Source: Scedosporium boydii (taxonomy: Eukaryota; Ascomycota; Sordariomycetes; Microascales; Microascaceae). From it: a stretch of 64,000 bases of DNA. A program made the position numbers and the translations under genes. Positions 9,812 through 21,857 of this stretch are shown here, in pieces; position 1 is the stretch's first letter; the number at the start of each line of letters is the position of its first letter. The stretch lies in contig NJFT01000052.1 in the NCBI GenBank assembly GCA_002221725.1, forward strand, positions 62,001 through 126,000, in the 5' to 3' direction. The notes below the pieces were generated by a model. The model searched no databases and had not been told where the DNA came from. It saw only the letters and a program-made list of their open reading frames with translations.

Positions 9812-12800
9812 CGAGAGAGAGAGGGACTACAGATTCGATGCAAGCAGGCGTCGTCGACGACTGTCTCACACCCAAACAAACAAACAACCAACAGCTTTCC
9901 TAGCTCTAACGGCTAGATTGCGGGCGCAGGAGTCGGAGGCATAATGCATAAGGGAAATTCGCCAATCTAGGAGACACCGCCGACCGTCGATTCCGATTGG
10001 TAGTGGTAGTATCGAGAGTAAAGAGGCCAAACGAAGAGGTGGTAGAGATTCCCCAAGCTAGGCCACGAATTTGGAGTTCATCTCTTGGGTTCTTGCAGCC
10101 ATCTCCTCTTGGACCAATCCTCTCTCTTGCATCAACCTCGTCTTGCTTACTGCATATTATGGATGAAGGAACACTAGCGCGGCAGGAGAAAAGGGAAGGG
10201 TGACGGCACGGCGACTTGGGGCAGAACACCAACGGTGAAACGAAGGGGAAGAAGAGGATTATACAGTGATACCCATTCAATCTTGAAAACAGCCACTTTT
10301 TTTTTTTCCTGTCTTATTTTCCAGAACAAGCGGCGATGTGGAAGCCCCGGTTGTGCTGGTGCGTGCGTAGGAACACCTGGAACAGATGGGGCAGGGAGTG
10401 GCTCCGGCGGCCCTGCATATTGATCGTTAAGATTAATGAAGGGTGCCTTAATATCGGATTCGTCAGTTCCGCCAGCCACCCTTCTCTTGTTTGTATCTTG
10501 TGTCTTGATGCGTGGTGTTTTCCTTCGCGGGGTGATCCCGTTGGTGCAGTCTTTACTTCGTAGATATTAATCCTCCGTGCCAGTATTGTCCGGGCACAAG
10601 TACGCGCGTTGGGAAGAGGGGATAAACTCCCGCCGATCCGTTCTCCATTCGGGACGAAGACCTCGTGGTTCCGTGGCTCAGTTGAGGAAAAGGGGAGAGA
10701 AGCAGAATGGAAGCCCATGTCCTGTTTGGAGTAGAGTATTCCTGTAATCGACGGGAGCGGCTCATCAAAGTTCAATTTCAATACCTTTGTATAATGACAC
10801 AGCATATTGAAGTTGAGCCTGGAGGGATCCTTAGCACCTGTCGCTAACTTGGAGGAGAATAGGGTAATGAGATTGCCATGGTCTCTGCTCCTTCCTGCAT
10901 GTGGCATTCAGGCGGCGATGAACGATGCAGTACATACGAAGCAGGCGCTGGTTTATGTGCAACCAACCCAGCCCGAACGCGGCTTGTTGATGTGCTCGTT
11001 CCCACGTCCATACGAAGTAAGTGATGCTCTACGAATCTTCCATGAAGGAGCGGTCAACTGGTTGACACTCGACCAGGAGTTGTTGTACGTTTTGTGGTCT
11101 TTCTTCACCCGGAATTGGCGAGGCTATTGCTCAATATTGAACCCCCAAATTGCCAAAGATATGGAGATAATCATTCGAGAAGCAGGGGGAAACGTCTAGA
11201 AAAAAAAGAGACCAATTGCGTCAGAGTCAGAAGTGGTCGCTGATCTGTCAAACAAGGGTTATTGGGTGCCATCCGCAACCCCTGTTTCTCGGCTTTTTTT
11301 TTCTTCTCGCCACGCTAGCACTTCAAATCCCTTCCTCTCGAGCGATCAGGTTTTGGTAGTAATAATAATAGTGCCACAACTGACAGAATGGCTCTTCCGC
11401 CCATCCAATTGAGATACGCGAGGTCAAGTGGGTGGTCATGGAAACCCCTTGGATATGAGCAGGGGGTGGATGGGTTGTTACTTTGCAGTGTCTCGTGCCG
11501 CTCTCTTCTTCCACTCGAAACAAGTCGTGAACATCCCTCATCCTTACAAGGCGCACTTGGCGGTGGGTGTAGCTAGATTACGAGGTCGTATCTACGAGGT
11601 ATAATGTTTGTCTGCGAATATTTGCGTCGTAGCTCGGTGGGAAAGACAGTCCTTCTGCAGTGAGAGAGTGAAAGAGACGGTCTAGAAGTCAGTTAAAACT
11701 GAAGGAAGAGCATGGGTCCTCCCTGCTCCCCTTCAGTTGTGATCGTACGGATAGACGAAACAGATGTGCGGAGAAACTCACAACTTGGGAAAACCCCCGT
11801 AGTCGGGCGGCCGATCAGAGATTCGCTGCAGGGAACAATCAGTGAAATGATGGGCGAAGGATGGCGAACCCCGTGGTTCTGAGACCGACTATCTCGACTG
11901 CAGGACAGATTGGGGGTGAGGGAGGCGACTCCGGACTTCATTGTCCAAACCAGCTCGGTTGGCATTACTGATACCGAAGGAGAGTAGTCCACGCATATTA
12001 TCATTGATAGATCCTTACTATTACCCGTTCCTGTGCTTATAATGCGCATGCACATCAACTTTTATATTATGGCTGTATTGGCCTTGCGTGCGCGCTTGGC
12101 CTGGCTGTTAAGTTGGACGGGAAGTGTCTGCCGTCGTCGTCCTAGCGCCAATAGAGTCGAAGGTCAGTCGGAATCATTGGCATTACGACACAACTTGATG
12201 GGTGCCCATGTCGTCTCCGCTCATGAGAATTGTGTCGTCTTGGTGTGTGTTGATTCGCGTGTGTCAACCAACTAGGCCCTCCCTGATGCCCGTTCGTGGT
12301 CGTAATAATTTCATTCAATACATTGTCCAAACAATATTAGAGATCGACGGGCGAAGTACTTCGTAAGACTACTTACCAATCTCCAGCTTCTTTCATCTTC
12401 TTCAGCTTCAGCCGACGAGGGCATTTTCTTCCTCTCATTTTCATAATCCCTCAGGTCTGCCGCCTTCATCTGCCATCATCTATCATCGTCGGCTGGGGCG
12501 CTGAACAGATCTCGGTTAACCAACTCAGCGGGAAACTGAAGGTCGTCCTTATAACCCCAAGGTGTTTCTTTACCTCGTATACATCAATATCCTACCTTTC
12601 TTCGCCCCCCATCAATGCGTTTCGTCTGCTTCAGATCTCAAACCCCAACTTCGCTTTCCTTCTCCACGCATTAAAAGGCCCACACTCCCCTCACGTCACT
12701 CCTGGTCCATCACCCGTCAAGAGTTCCTCTCTTTCTCTCGTCTCTCCTTATCTCCGGCATTATTCTGGGGTTCTGTTCCCTGTCAGCTGTCACGGTTCAT

Positions 12801-13705
12801 TCATTCTCCCATCTTTTTGACTGTCCTCGACATCGGAGGGTTTGTCATCGACGGTGGATTCCAGCTTTTTCGTTATATATTGAAATAGAGAGATCGAAGT
12901 CCGCTCTCGTCCAGTCGCATCAACAACGTCCACTAAAAGCGTCGGCGGGTCTGCAGGTCGCCGATCCACTTAAGAGACTTCAATATCGGATCATACATTT
13001 ACCACATCTCCATCTTCTGGCGAGAAAAACAAAAAGAAAAAAAAATCGGCGTATGAGTAAAGGGAGTGGAGCCGGTAGGACGGGGTAAGCAGAGAGCAAG
13101 AGAGTGAAATAAGAAAGAAAGGGAGTAAGCGTGTGTGTCAAGAGAAAGTCTCAAGAACGTGTTTCCCCTCATCAACCCTTTCAACTTGTTCCCTCTAGTC
13201 TTGAACTCGCGTTCCCCAGGTTTTCACTTCTCAAAAGCGTTTGGTTCCAACACCCGTTTCCTCGGTTCACTCCCGGCCGACTTCGTTGCTAGCGTTCGGG
13301 GTTGCAGCGCACCAGTGCAACTACTGTTACGGATGTTCGTACGAAGTAAGTAGAACGAGAGATAGTGCCGAATACACTCTCCTGGACTCTTGGATACGGA
13401 TTGTAGTGTTGTGTACCGACACACAACAGCTGCTGGAATCGACGAAAGAAGCAAGGGACCTCCTACAAAGTACCAGCTCATACGTGGAATCGTACCGAGT
13501 CGCAGAAGCAACTGCTGCCCGTTCCGCCACCTCATTTCCGCCACCGCCATTGGAGTGCAACCATCACGGAGCCGGGGAAGCACAACGCCAGTCTGTGTCT
13601 GGTCTGTCCGTGTCTCAGCCAGACCTATTAGCATCCGCCGAGCCCTCGAAGTCTGCGCCTCGTACTCGCTAGAGTACTCGTGCCAGGACGAGTTGCAGTT
13701 TGCAG
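9812..13705. other. 3.9-kb spacer and probable long 5' leader, no confident gene
   Basis: No ORF here has a recognisable domain. From about 12.4 kb to 13.7 kb the plus strand is pyrimidine-rich with scattered runs, which fits a long 5' leader (perhaps with introns) of the gene starting at 13706. On the minus strand around 10330-10545 an open frame rich in Pro (GPPEPLPAPSVPGVP) looks coding-like but has no partner exons I can defend. Four copies of the 9-mer TACTTCGTA or its complement lie here (10554, 11011, 12357, 13340). Confidence 0.45.
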
Positions 13706-16700
13706 ATGCCACCCTTCAACTTATTGAAACGGACACCGTTCGGGCGCCAGTCGAACACATCGACCGATGAGCTTAGCGCAAGCGGCAAAACGACGACGAT
13801 AACGGCTAGTAAAACGACATCACCGAGTCACGGGTCGTTGCCTTCTAAGACTGGATCATCATCATCAGGCGGGGTGGCCGCTGAGCCTGACCGGGTTCGG
13901 GCCGGTGTGAGGAGCCCAACCCCTGTACAGACTCACTCTCAGGCACTGGTTCAGGGTCCTGTTCAGAACCAACAGCACCAACAAGCCCCACAACCGCAAC
14001 GGTATTTTCCCCTTTCAGCGCGGTCCCAATCACAATCGCAGCCAGAGTCGCAGTCCCAATCACCACCACCACCACCACCCCCGCCGGCGCAAACTCAACC
14101 ACCCCAGCAGTCCCGCCATGCACGCAAGGGTTCGACGAGAGACTTCCTCCAGAATTTATTGACCAGGACAGCGTCCCTGAAGCCGAAATCGCCGGCATCA
14201 TCGTCATTATCACGGTCGACAACAACAGCAACCCGCAAAACGTCGGTGACGACGAAGACCACAACTCCTACTCAACCCCACGCCCAGCACGCGACATCAG
14301 CGACTCATAAACCCACTAATTCCACTAATCCCATCAATTTTCACTATAAAACCCCCAAGGCAGGTGCTACGGGTGCTACGCCATCAGCTGAATCCTCGCC
14401 GTCACCGCCTTTCGCAAAGCCAAGGCAATCCGCCCGAAGAACAGGAGCTGTAAGTCTCTGCCGATCTCTTTTCGTCATCAGACCATCGGGGCGTTATCGA
14501 TACCCGCCATTAGAGTTTTTGCTTGACGGACCCGGCCGTCACAATGCCTCAAACGCTGTTCCTTAGCCCCCCGGTCCAGTTGCCATGCACGTCCGTCCAC
14601 ACCACTTCCTAGCTTCCATTGCTCGATCAATTGATTGAATCCTCAAGTGTGGATGCTCTCGCCTCCCCGCTACCCTTCACGCGGACTCCCTTTTCTTGCC
14701 AGATCCTGACTAGACCAAGGGTCCATATTGGATCCGTTCCTCGTTAAACATGATCATGCTCCCCCTGCTCCTTCGTACTCCCCTTACTCGCTCTATCCTA
14801 TCCGTCCCGTGCTTTTCTCTTGCCCCATCTTAATACAAGCGTCGGCCCCTCCCACCGTTATCGTTATCATTATCGTCATCGCCAAATTGCCCCTCCTGGT
14901 CCCCCCGTCGCCCGTTTGACGCTGCAGTTTGACTGTGCCTACTCTCCTACTTTGTGCCCGTGCTGCTTGCCTGGCGCATAACCGTATTGGAATTGTACTC
15001 AGTATTAGAGTTGTGCCCCTGCCCCCCCTCCATCTCGTCCCATTTGTCACTCTTGGCAGCCCGTCACAAAATGCCCAGTCCCGATTCTACTTCGTGATGC
15101 CACCAAACCTATATTAGGTCCGGGATGCGTCCTCAACACTCTGCAGCTTCAAGGTGCCACGACCCGACATCAATAGTGCTCTTGGCCTGCTCCTGCCTTG
15201 CTCTATCCCCTTATAGTTCCCACCCTCACACAACTTGCTGTACCCCGACCTCCATTTCTCCTTCCGTCTCTACGCCTCCTCACCAGTTGCCGCCCTTTTA
15301 GCCAATCCCCCTGTACCACACCGAGCTCCTTTACCACTCTCACGCGAGACATCGCAACCCATCTGCAACTGCAACTCCCCACCCACCCATCACACGAGCA
15401 CACACGCGCACACCCAGGCGCATACATATACATCATATCTGATTCCACGATCCCCCCAAACCAACCAACCAACCAACTATCCGGCTAACAAGTTCTGCTT
15501 TGCCCGCTTTTGCCGAAGCCACAGGTCTCACCCGAGACACCTCCTTTCCCCAAGTCTCCCATCAATGCCAACAAACCTCTCCCATCACCACCTCCCCCGG
15601 GTAGTGAAAAGGCGAATGCGCCTCTTCCTAAGCCTGTCCTGAAGTTGGACCGAATCATGGCGACTCTCAGCGAATCCGACATCGAGCGGCTCTTCTCGGG
15701 CGCTCCTCAGTACTTTGCCCGAGCCGAAGGCCACAACACCGGTGCACCCCATCCTTCCGTCGCCTTTCCTTGGGACGAGGAGCTCTCAATTCGCGATCTT
15801 ACCGACCACACTCAGATCGAAAACCATGCTTGGAGATGCGTTACTGCCTGGCCACACATTACTCGGGGTGCTCGCCGCAACTCCGGCCCTGATAGGGCGA
15901 AGGCCCACTTCTACCCCAGATGTCGCGAACGGCCTAATATGCTAAGCATGCTGGGACTGGAGAAGGGCACCATTGGCTACCAGGCAGCTTTGGAAATGTC
16001 CGTTTCTGATGCTCTGCAGGAGGAACAGTATGGCTTCGACAGTCTTGGCTGCAAGTCCCACATTATTCTCGAGCACCGCCAACACCTTATATCCTCCAAG
16101 GACGGATTACGCTTTTTGCGAGAGGAATTCGTGCTAGATCAACTCATGAAGAACGGGAAAAGGTACAACGAGGGCGTCTTGAACCGCGATATGTCGAGCG
16201 AGCTGTACAACGACCTATTCCTGCATATCCTGCATCCACCAAACCGCATCATCGACCACAGCGACCCCTATAGCCTCATCGTCCAGATTCAAGCCCTGAT
16301 TAAGGTTCTCGCGGCCCCGAATACCTGGTTCGATTTTTCGCGACTCGAATGGCGCATCAGGCTTGGTCAGGTCCTCTGGGGCACTGTCGACGGCGGTGAC
16401 GAAATCATTGATGGAGCTTCCATTGCCGATGCCGACAGCATCAGCGAGTGCATCCAAGAGAGGTTCTGGTTACTGCTTCAGATTCTTCTGGCGTGTGAGC
16501 TTCTGATACGGTTAGATGCCCTTACAGCTGGAGAAGAACTGGGTGTGGAGAGCATCCATCCCGACGATATACGCCGTTTCGAAAGAGATGCCAACGCAAC
16601 GGTAAAATGGTCCCTTATTCTGGCCCGTGTGTGGCTCGAGAACATCGAGGTCGTCAAGAAGGAGTCCGATCTGGATGTCCCGAAGGACCATCACACACCA

Positions 16701-18561
16701 ATCGGATGGCTTGCCGCGCTGACCGAGCGTATGACGCTTCGCAGCCATCGACGGACGAAGAGCCGCGACGACGGCAAGCTCACCTCCTATACCGTAAAGG
16801 GTATGCATGGTGAGAGGCAGATTGATGGCTTGACCCACTTCGCACGCAAATTGCGCTGGCCTGATATCGATGCGTACGAAGCACGAATCAAGGACAATGC
16901 GCGAACCGTCAACAATTCCGCATCCGTCGCCGCATCGCCAAGGACATCAGTGAGCGACCTACCGCGGCCTTCGACATCTTCTTCTTCACTACCCAAGACT
17001 AAGGGAAAAGGTGTGAAGTTACGGCGTCGGAAGGTCCAAGCCACGCTAAATCGCGAGGGTTGGCTCTCGAAGTCGTACATATCCGGCTTGGTGCTCCCGG
17101 GCGAATGCCTCAACCACTTCCTCATGGCCACGTTGCTCGAAAACGATAAGGGCGCGATGCGGACACTTGGGCCAGTTGCAAATCTTGCCGGTGGTTTCGT
17201 TTACAATGGAAAGAGTTTCTGGAGCACTGCTTGCATCGTTGGAAGGGTGCTGGCTGCTGGCAGGGGTTCTGCAGAGTGCATGGGCTGGATCTCCAGTGAC
17301 ATCATTCCACGAGGCTTCTCGGATGGCTGGGTGAACATTTCGGTGGATGAAGTTGAAGGTACGTTCAGTCTTGAACAATCAAGGCCCTCCCTCCGGAGGC
17401 CAATCGGAGTGAAGATACTAATGCATGCACTACACATAGGAGAATCTGAGAAGACTGGTAGAAGGGCACGTCTATGGGATAAGCTCAATGTTGAGAAAGA
17501 CTCTGATGTGCTGGGCAATGCTGATCCAGCCTTTGTCTTCCCAGCTGACTTTGTTATTCCTGTGGAAGACAACTACATTGACCCGCCCCCTTCGGTGAGC
17601 GTGGAGCTTGAGTCGTTAGACCTGTTCGCTCCTACGGATTCGGTCGATTCTTCGCCCTCGCAGACAGAGGAAAGTGGGAGCGAGTTCCCGTTTGAAGTCA
17701 TAAAGACCCCAGTTATCCATACCTACCCGTCTGCTATCACGTTTGCAGCTAGGAATGAGGGAGACGAAGCCTCAACTGAACATACTTTTGCCCTGTCGAA
17801 GGAGGTGTACTTTGTCACCGCTCACCCCTGTGCGCCGTCGCCTTACGTTAAGTACGTTAAGTCGCCCTCAAGCCCCACCATCCAACACATCGATGTCTCT
17901 GGAACTGGCATGTCGAATGGCAAGATTTCGACTACCGCAAGCGTTACAGGTACGTGTGAATTTGCCCTGGGATTTTTTTTTCCCTCTTCTCTTTTCATTC
18001 TAACATTGAGTTCCCCAAGGGCACCCGCTACACAAATTCTTCACATATACCGTCATTCACCTCTCGGATCTTCTCAAACGGCGAACGGAAACCTTGGAGG
18101 ATCTCCTCCTCAACACCCCCGCTGCCCGGAGGCCCAGTCTCACACCGGCACAAAACAAACCTCCTGCTGTCCTTATTATTGACTGCATCACAAACTTTCC
18201 CAAGAGACCCCCCACCGATCCTACTCCGACTTCTCCCCTACCTGCTGCTGCCCGCACCAACGGCGAAGCAACAGGTCCCAGCATTAACGCCGCCGTAACA
18301 CCACCCCCTCCAGGATCCTCACACTCATCGGCGGGAAGCGTCAGCACTGACTTCACAGGTAGCTGGGATGCCACGACTAGGAAAATGTACATGGAGACGA
18401 GAAGGAGGCAGTTTGGCTCGGACACGGAGATCCTCGCGAGGGCCATCTGCGCCGAGAAGGGCTGGAACGCGCTGGTGAGCAGGCGACGAAGAGGCTGTTT
18501 GGCGTGTGCGATTAGGGAGGCGGGTGCTCTAGATTGGAAGGTTGTGATTAGGGTCGATTAA
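13706..18561 (+). CDS. Large fungal protein of unknown function
   Basis: I do not recognise this family. Best model: exons 13706-14449, 15525-17358, 17440-17949 and 18020-18561, giving 1209 aa. Residues 1 to about 290 are low-complexity, rich in Ser, Thr, Gln and Pro with a run of eight prolines, and look disordered. The remainder is a well-composed folded region (from about SDIERLFSGAPQYF) without motifs I can name, and a Ser-rich linker lies near the middle. The tail holds an LIIDCITNF segment and ends in a Cys-containing basic stretch. The first intron is 1075 nt, unusually long for this genome, so 13706-14449 could be a separate gene or extra small exons could lie inside. The second intron (81 nt) keeps the frame if retained, but has strong signals (GTACGT, ACTAAT, ATAG). 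Exons 2-4 are secure as coding; the link to exon 1 rests on frame and composition. Confidence 0.72.
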
Positions 18562-19043
18562 TGTCTCGAAGGGGGGGGAGTGGACCCGAAACTGAAGTTG
18601 TACGGAACGCATTTCACGGGAGTTATTGGGGCCATCGAGGTGGAAGTATGTCTATTGTACGTTATTACCAGCTGAAAAAAGTGTCTTGTTTTCTAAGGGG
18701 CAAGATTGAGATAATGAGTTATGAGGTTATGTGATGAGAAATAATACACGGAGCATTCAATCCAAGTCCTTCTTCCTTCCCATCTTGATGATCTATAGCA
18801 GAGTGAGTGAAGACTTCAAACATTGCTTCGGAGGTATCACCTTCCCAGAGATAGGTTAGGAGATTTGTCATGTGGGAGCAGGCGAAGTCTATATTGTATT
18901 AAGATAGAACTTCCTCTTAATGCATGTGAGTTCGATAGACGATTCAATAAACCCTTGAACCCATCTTAGAACTACTTTTTCCTTCCCCATCAAGTGTGTT
19001 GCTACTGCTTCTTTAGTCCTCTACCTATCTTCAGCCAGCCAAG
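18562..19043. other. Spacer upstream of the HNH gene
   Basis: This 482-bp stretch holds the 3' UTR of the preceding gene and the promoter of the HNH-domain gene. No other element is recognised. Confidence 0.5.
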
Positions 19044-19975
19044 ATGCCAGGCGCTGGGGTTCGAGCACTCCCTCGAGACGTCTTCATCTACAATCTCCAA
19101 GATCGATCCACTCTCCTCGGAGGCCTAACACTGACCCCCGGAACCACCAACGCCAACTTCTACTGGATGTTGGAGATAATCCTCATGACCTCGGGTGCCT
19201 ACTTCCTCCAGACTAATGAAGGCGACACACTCCCTCGAGACTCGAAGCCTCTCCTGCCCAGCAATTATTTCATAGTTGCCGAGGGCCTTGTTGAGGTTAA
19301 CAACGAGAAGGTGGTCCCCGCGGACCGAATCCCCTAGTACGGGAACTAGAGTCCAGGAATTCAGGGACCTGGTGCGAGAGAGAGATCGAGGATGTGTCGT
19401 GACGAAGAGGGCAAACGCCTTGGCTGAATATGACGTATGGACCGGTTTTGAGGCGGCGCACATCTTCCCTCTCGGCTATGAGCAGTACTGGAGGGACCAC
19501 AATTTCGGTCGTTGGATCACTCTCCCAACGAGCAAAGGAGAGACGATCAACTCCGTACAGAATGGTCTACTTCTATACGCAGGAGTGCATGGCTCCTTCG
19601 ACCAGTTTCAGTTCTCCATCAATCCAGACGTAAGTGGTCCCTAATGCGATCTTCTTATCAGCCTCCTCCTGATATTGACACCAACAGGATGATTACAAGA
19701 TTGTATGCTTCCTCCCAGATGTCCATGGCATTGCTGGGACATTTTTGGATCGAGAGCTCCTCGATGATGATCGACACCCGGCGCCCGAACTGCTTCGGTG
19801 GCACTTCAGGCAAGCCGCCCTCGCTAACATGAGAGGGGTCGGGGAACCAATTTTCGAGCATGACTTTCCTCCCGGTTCCAATATCATGGGAGACATCATG
19901 AGTGGCCCAAGAGCTGCTGAGAGGATGGAGTTTGAGCTGTTCAACCGGCTTGGTGCTCACACAAAGTTGGGTTGA
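19044..19975 (+). CDS. Fungal HNH-nuclease-domain protein, apparently frameshifted
   Basis: The sequence encodes a protein of the fungal HNH-domain family in two reading frames. Frame one runs from ATG 19044 to a stop at 19335-19337 and contains the usual N-terminal part (FYWMLE, then NYFIVAEG). The family match then continues in the +1 frame with TGTRVQEFRDLVRERDRGC, the AAHIFPLGYEQYWRDHNFGR core and NSVQNGLLL..VH. An intron at 19630-19687 (GTAAGT..CAACAG) is followed by LLRWHFRQAALANMRG and GEPIFEHDFPPGS. No plausible intron bridges the frame change, because the available GT..AG span is only 27 nt. So either one base is wrong near the CCCCGCGG run at 19317-19324, or the gene has a true frameshift giving a 97-residue truncated product. 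Everything else, including the splice site and C-terminus, is intact, which argues for a recent lesion or a sequence error. Substrate and role of this family are not established. Confidence 0.7.
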
Positions 19976-21005
19976 ACAAGGAGGCCTGTCCATTTCTTTT
20001 TCTCACTAGCCGAATGAAGAGGAAAATGTCTTCTTGGGGACTCACCGCAACGCGGCTGCCGCTGAGATCAATGGTGCTCCAAAAGCCGGTCTATTGTCTC
20101 CCATGGTCCTCGTTGTCCGCCGAGGCGACCGTTGTTACGACTTGTTAGTGCCACTAAGTTCCGCACGGGGTTTCTAAGAGGACCGAGGGAGTTCCACGCG
20201 AAGAAAGCATGACCGATGAGAAGAAACCACCGCCAGTTCTCACGGTCGCGGGAACCCGCCCGGTGCCTGGCTGTGGATGGACTACACCGGGGCCCCTCAT
20301 ATGGTCCTGGACACAGAACCGTCTCCATCATGACTTCTGATATACTATACTGGTGGCCCCAGAATACTGACTGCCATTAGAACTGACGGTCCACTCTCAC
20401 CCCTTGGTAGCACTGCCATCACCTGGAGTATCTGTCGGAACACGGAAACCCGTTACCAAGAAAAAGAAACGCTGGAGCTAAAGGGTATATACTATTCCGA
20501 AGGTCTCTAAAGGCGCCTGCACCAGCTTGCCTTTCGAAGGATTTCGTTTTGGGGGTCTTTGGACGATGTGTTTTGAAGAATGTGGAAACACCCTCGTTTG
20601 GCGGCATGGCTAGGTAGTGGCCGGAGAATGTAAGGAAGCTGGAGGGAATTTGCTCTCTCTCAGTCGAGTCTTGCACTGGGTGCATACGATGTTGCATAAG
20701 CGGGCAAAAGTCACGATACGAAAAACGAACCCACAGGTTATTGGCTCTATTTGCGTAATGAGTAGCAGTCTGGGTTTGCTATGAATAAAAAAAATACCAA
20801 AACAACGTCGTGGACAATTACAAAGTATGTTTCTCTTCCATCCTGCTTCTTTCCTCCAAAGTGGTCAAGTTTAAGTGTATGTTAATGATGCGAATGCCAT
20901 CCAAGTTCACAGTTCCCATTGCCTCGAACTCTTGCCATCACACAATGCAGCCGATTACTTACCCAATATTGGCTGACGCCGGCCCGTCTTGGACACCAAT
21001 CTCCT
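19976..21005. other. Spacer between convergent HNH and CREG-like genes
   Basis: About 1 kb between convergent stop codons, longer than needed for two 3' UTRs. Short ORFs on both strands carry no family signature. I see nothing else. Confidence 0.5.
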
Positions 21006-21857
21006 CTACAGATCCCACTCCCTAAGCTCCTCAACCGACCACTCCTTCCATCCCCTCTCCTCGCCAGGCAGCTTAATAGACTCCCACTCCTCCCTCGTCA
21101 CACCCTTCCACTCCTCGATAGGAATCCAACCAATGTACGCCCGATCGCCAAACCCACCGACCCAGTACACCTGCTCAACAACGAGCCTAGCCCAAGATGA
21201 CTCGTGAATAACGTTTCCAGGAAGCCAATACTTCGCATCCGGGTGCGTCCTCACGAAGCACAGGGCTAAACTAGCATGGGACGTCTCATCGGGATGGATA
21301 GGCTCGAAGTGGCCCAGCAAGCTCACGCGAGGCAAGTTCGCCGCGCTGTAAGGTACGGTATCGGGAGCGCTGCCAGCATCGTCTGCAGCAGCAGTGCCGA
21401 GGAGTACCGAGACGGCGCCCGAGACGCGTTCCCAGAAGGTGACGGGGATGCGTCGCGCGGGCGGGTACGGTGGGATCCAGCGCAGGGAGAGCGAGACGTT
21501 GGAGCCGGCGGCCGCGTTGCGGAAGGTGGTGGCGATCTTGATGTTGAGAACGGTGGGGTTGCCTTCTTCTTCGCAGTCGGCGATGTAGTCCATCATATCA
21601 ATGGGGAGGCCCTCGAGACCCTCGGGACGATGGCCGAATGCAGTGGCGGGTTCTGCATCGTGGGAGGAAGGAGAGGGGAAGACGGTCGCGAAGTCGGCGA
21701 GCTTGGAGAGCGCGAGCATGCGGCGACCCATTACCGCGGATTCGTGGGCGGTTGGGATGCGGTGGCCGGGAGCGGGGACGTCATTGGAGTTGGCGAGCGG
21801 GGTGGGAGAGGCGAGGAGGAGAGGGAGAGAGATGGCGAGGGTGAGGAGGGACTTCAT
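21006..21857 (-). CDS. Secreted CREG-like protein (FMN-binding split-barrel family)
   Basis: Single exon of 283 aa. It starts with a signal peptide (MKSLLTLAISLPLLLASPTPLA) and should enter the secretory pathway. The body matches the CREG/pyridoxamine-oxidase-like split barrel. After the family's early segment (SAVMGRRMLALSKLADFATV), the C-terminal third has HPDAKYWLPG, SSWARLVVEQVYWVGGFGDR and AYIGWIPIEEW, which is the family hallmark. One NVS sequon lies in the middle. CREG relatives are glycoproteins, many lacking flavin-enzyme activity; catalysis is not implied here. The gene is very GC-rich and intronless. It points away from the long gene-free interval to its right. Confidence 0.85.
   Translation of the reverse strand: MKSLLTLAISLPLLLASPTPLANSNDVPAPGHRIPTAHESAVMGRRMLALSKLADFATVFPSPSSHDAEPATAFGHRPEGLEGLPIDMMDYIADCEEEGNPTVLNIKIATTFRNAAAGSNVSLSLRWIPPYPPARRIPVTFWERVSGAVSVLLGTAAADDAGSAPDTVPYSAANLPRVSLLGHFEPIHPDETSHASLALCFVRTHPDAKYWLPGNVIHESSWARLVVEQVYWVGGFGDRAYIGWIPIEEWKGVTREEWESIKLPGEERGWKEWSVEELREWDL

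Noticed and set aside
12562..12888. 108-codon ORF on the plus strand
   Set aside because: Pyrimidine-rich leader DNA gives Phe/Ser/Pro-rich peptides; no domain, and it lies in the probable 5' leader of the 13706 gene.
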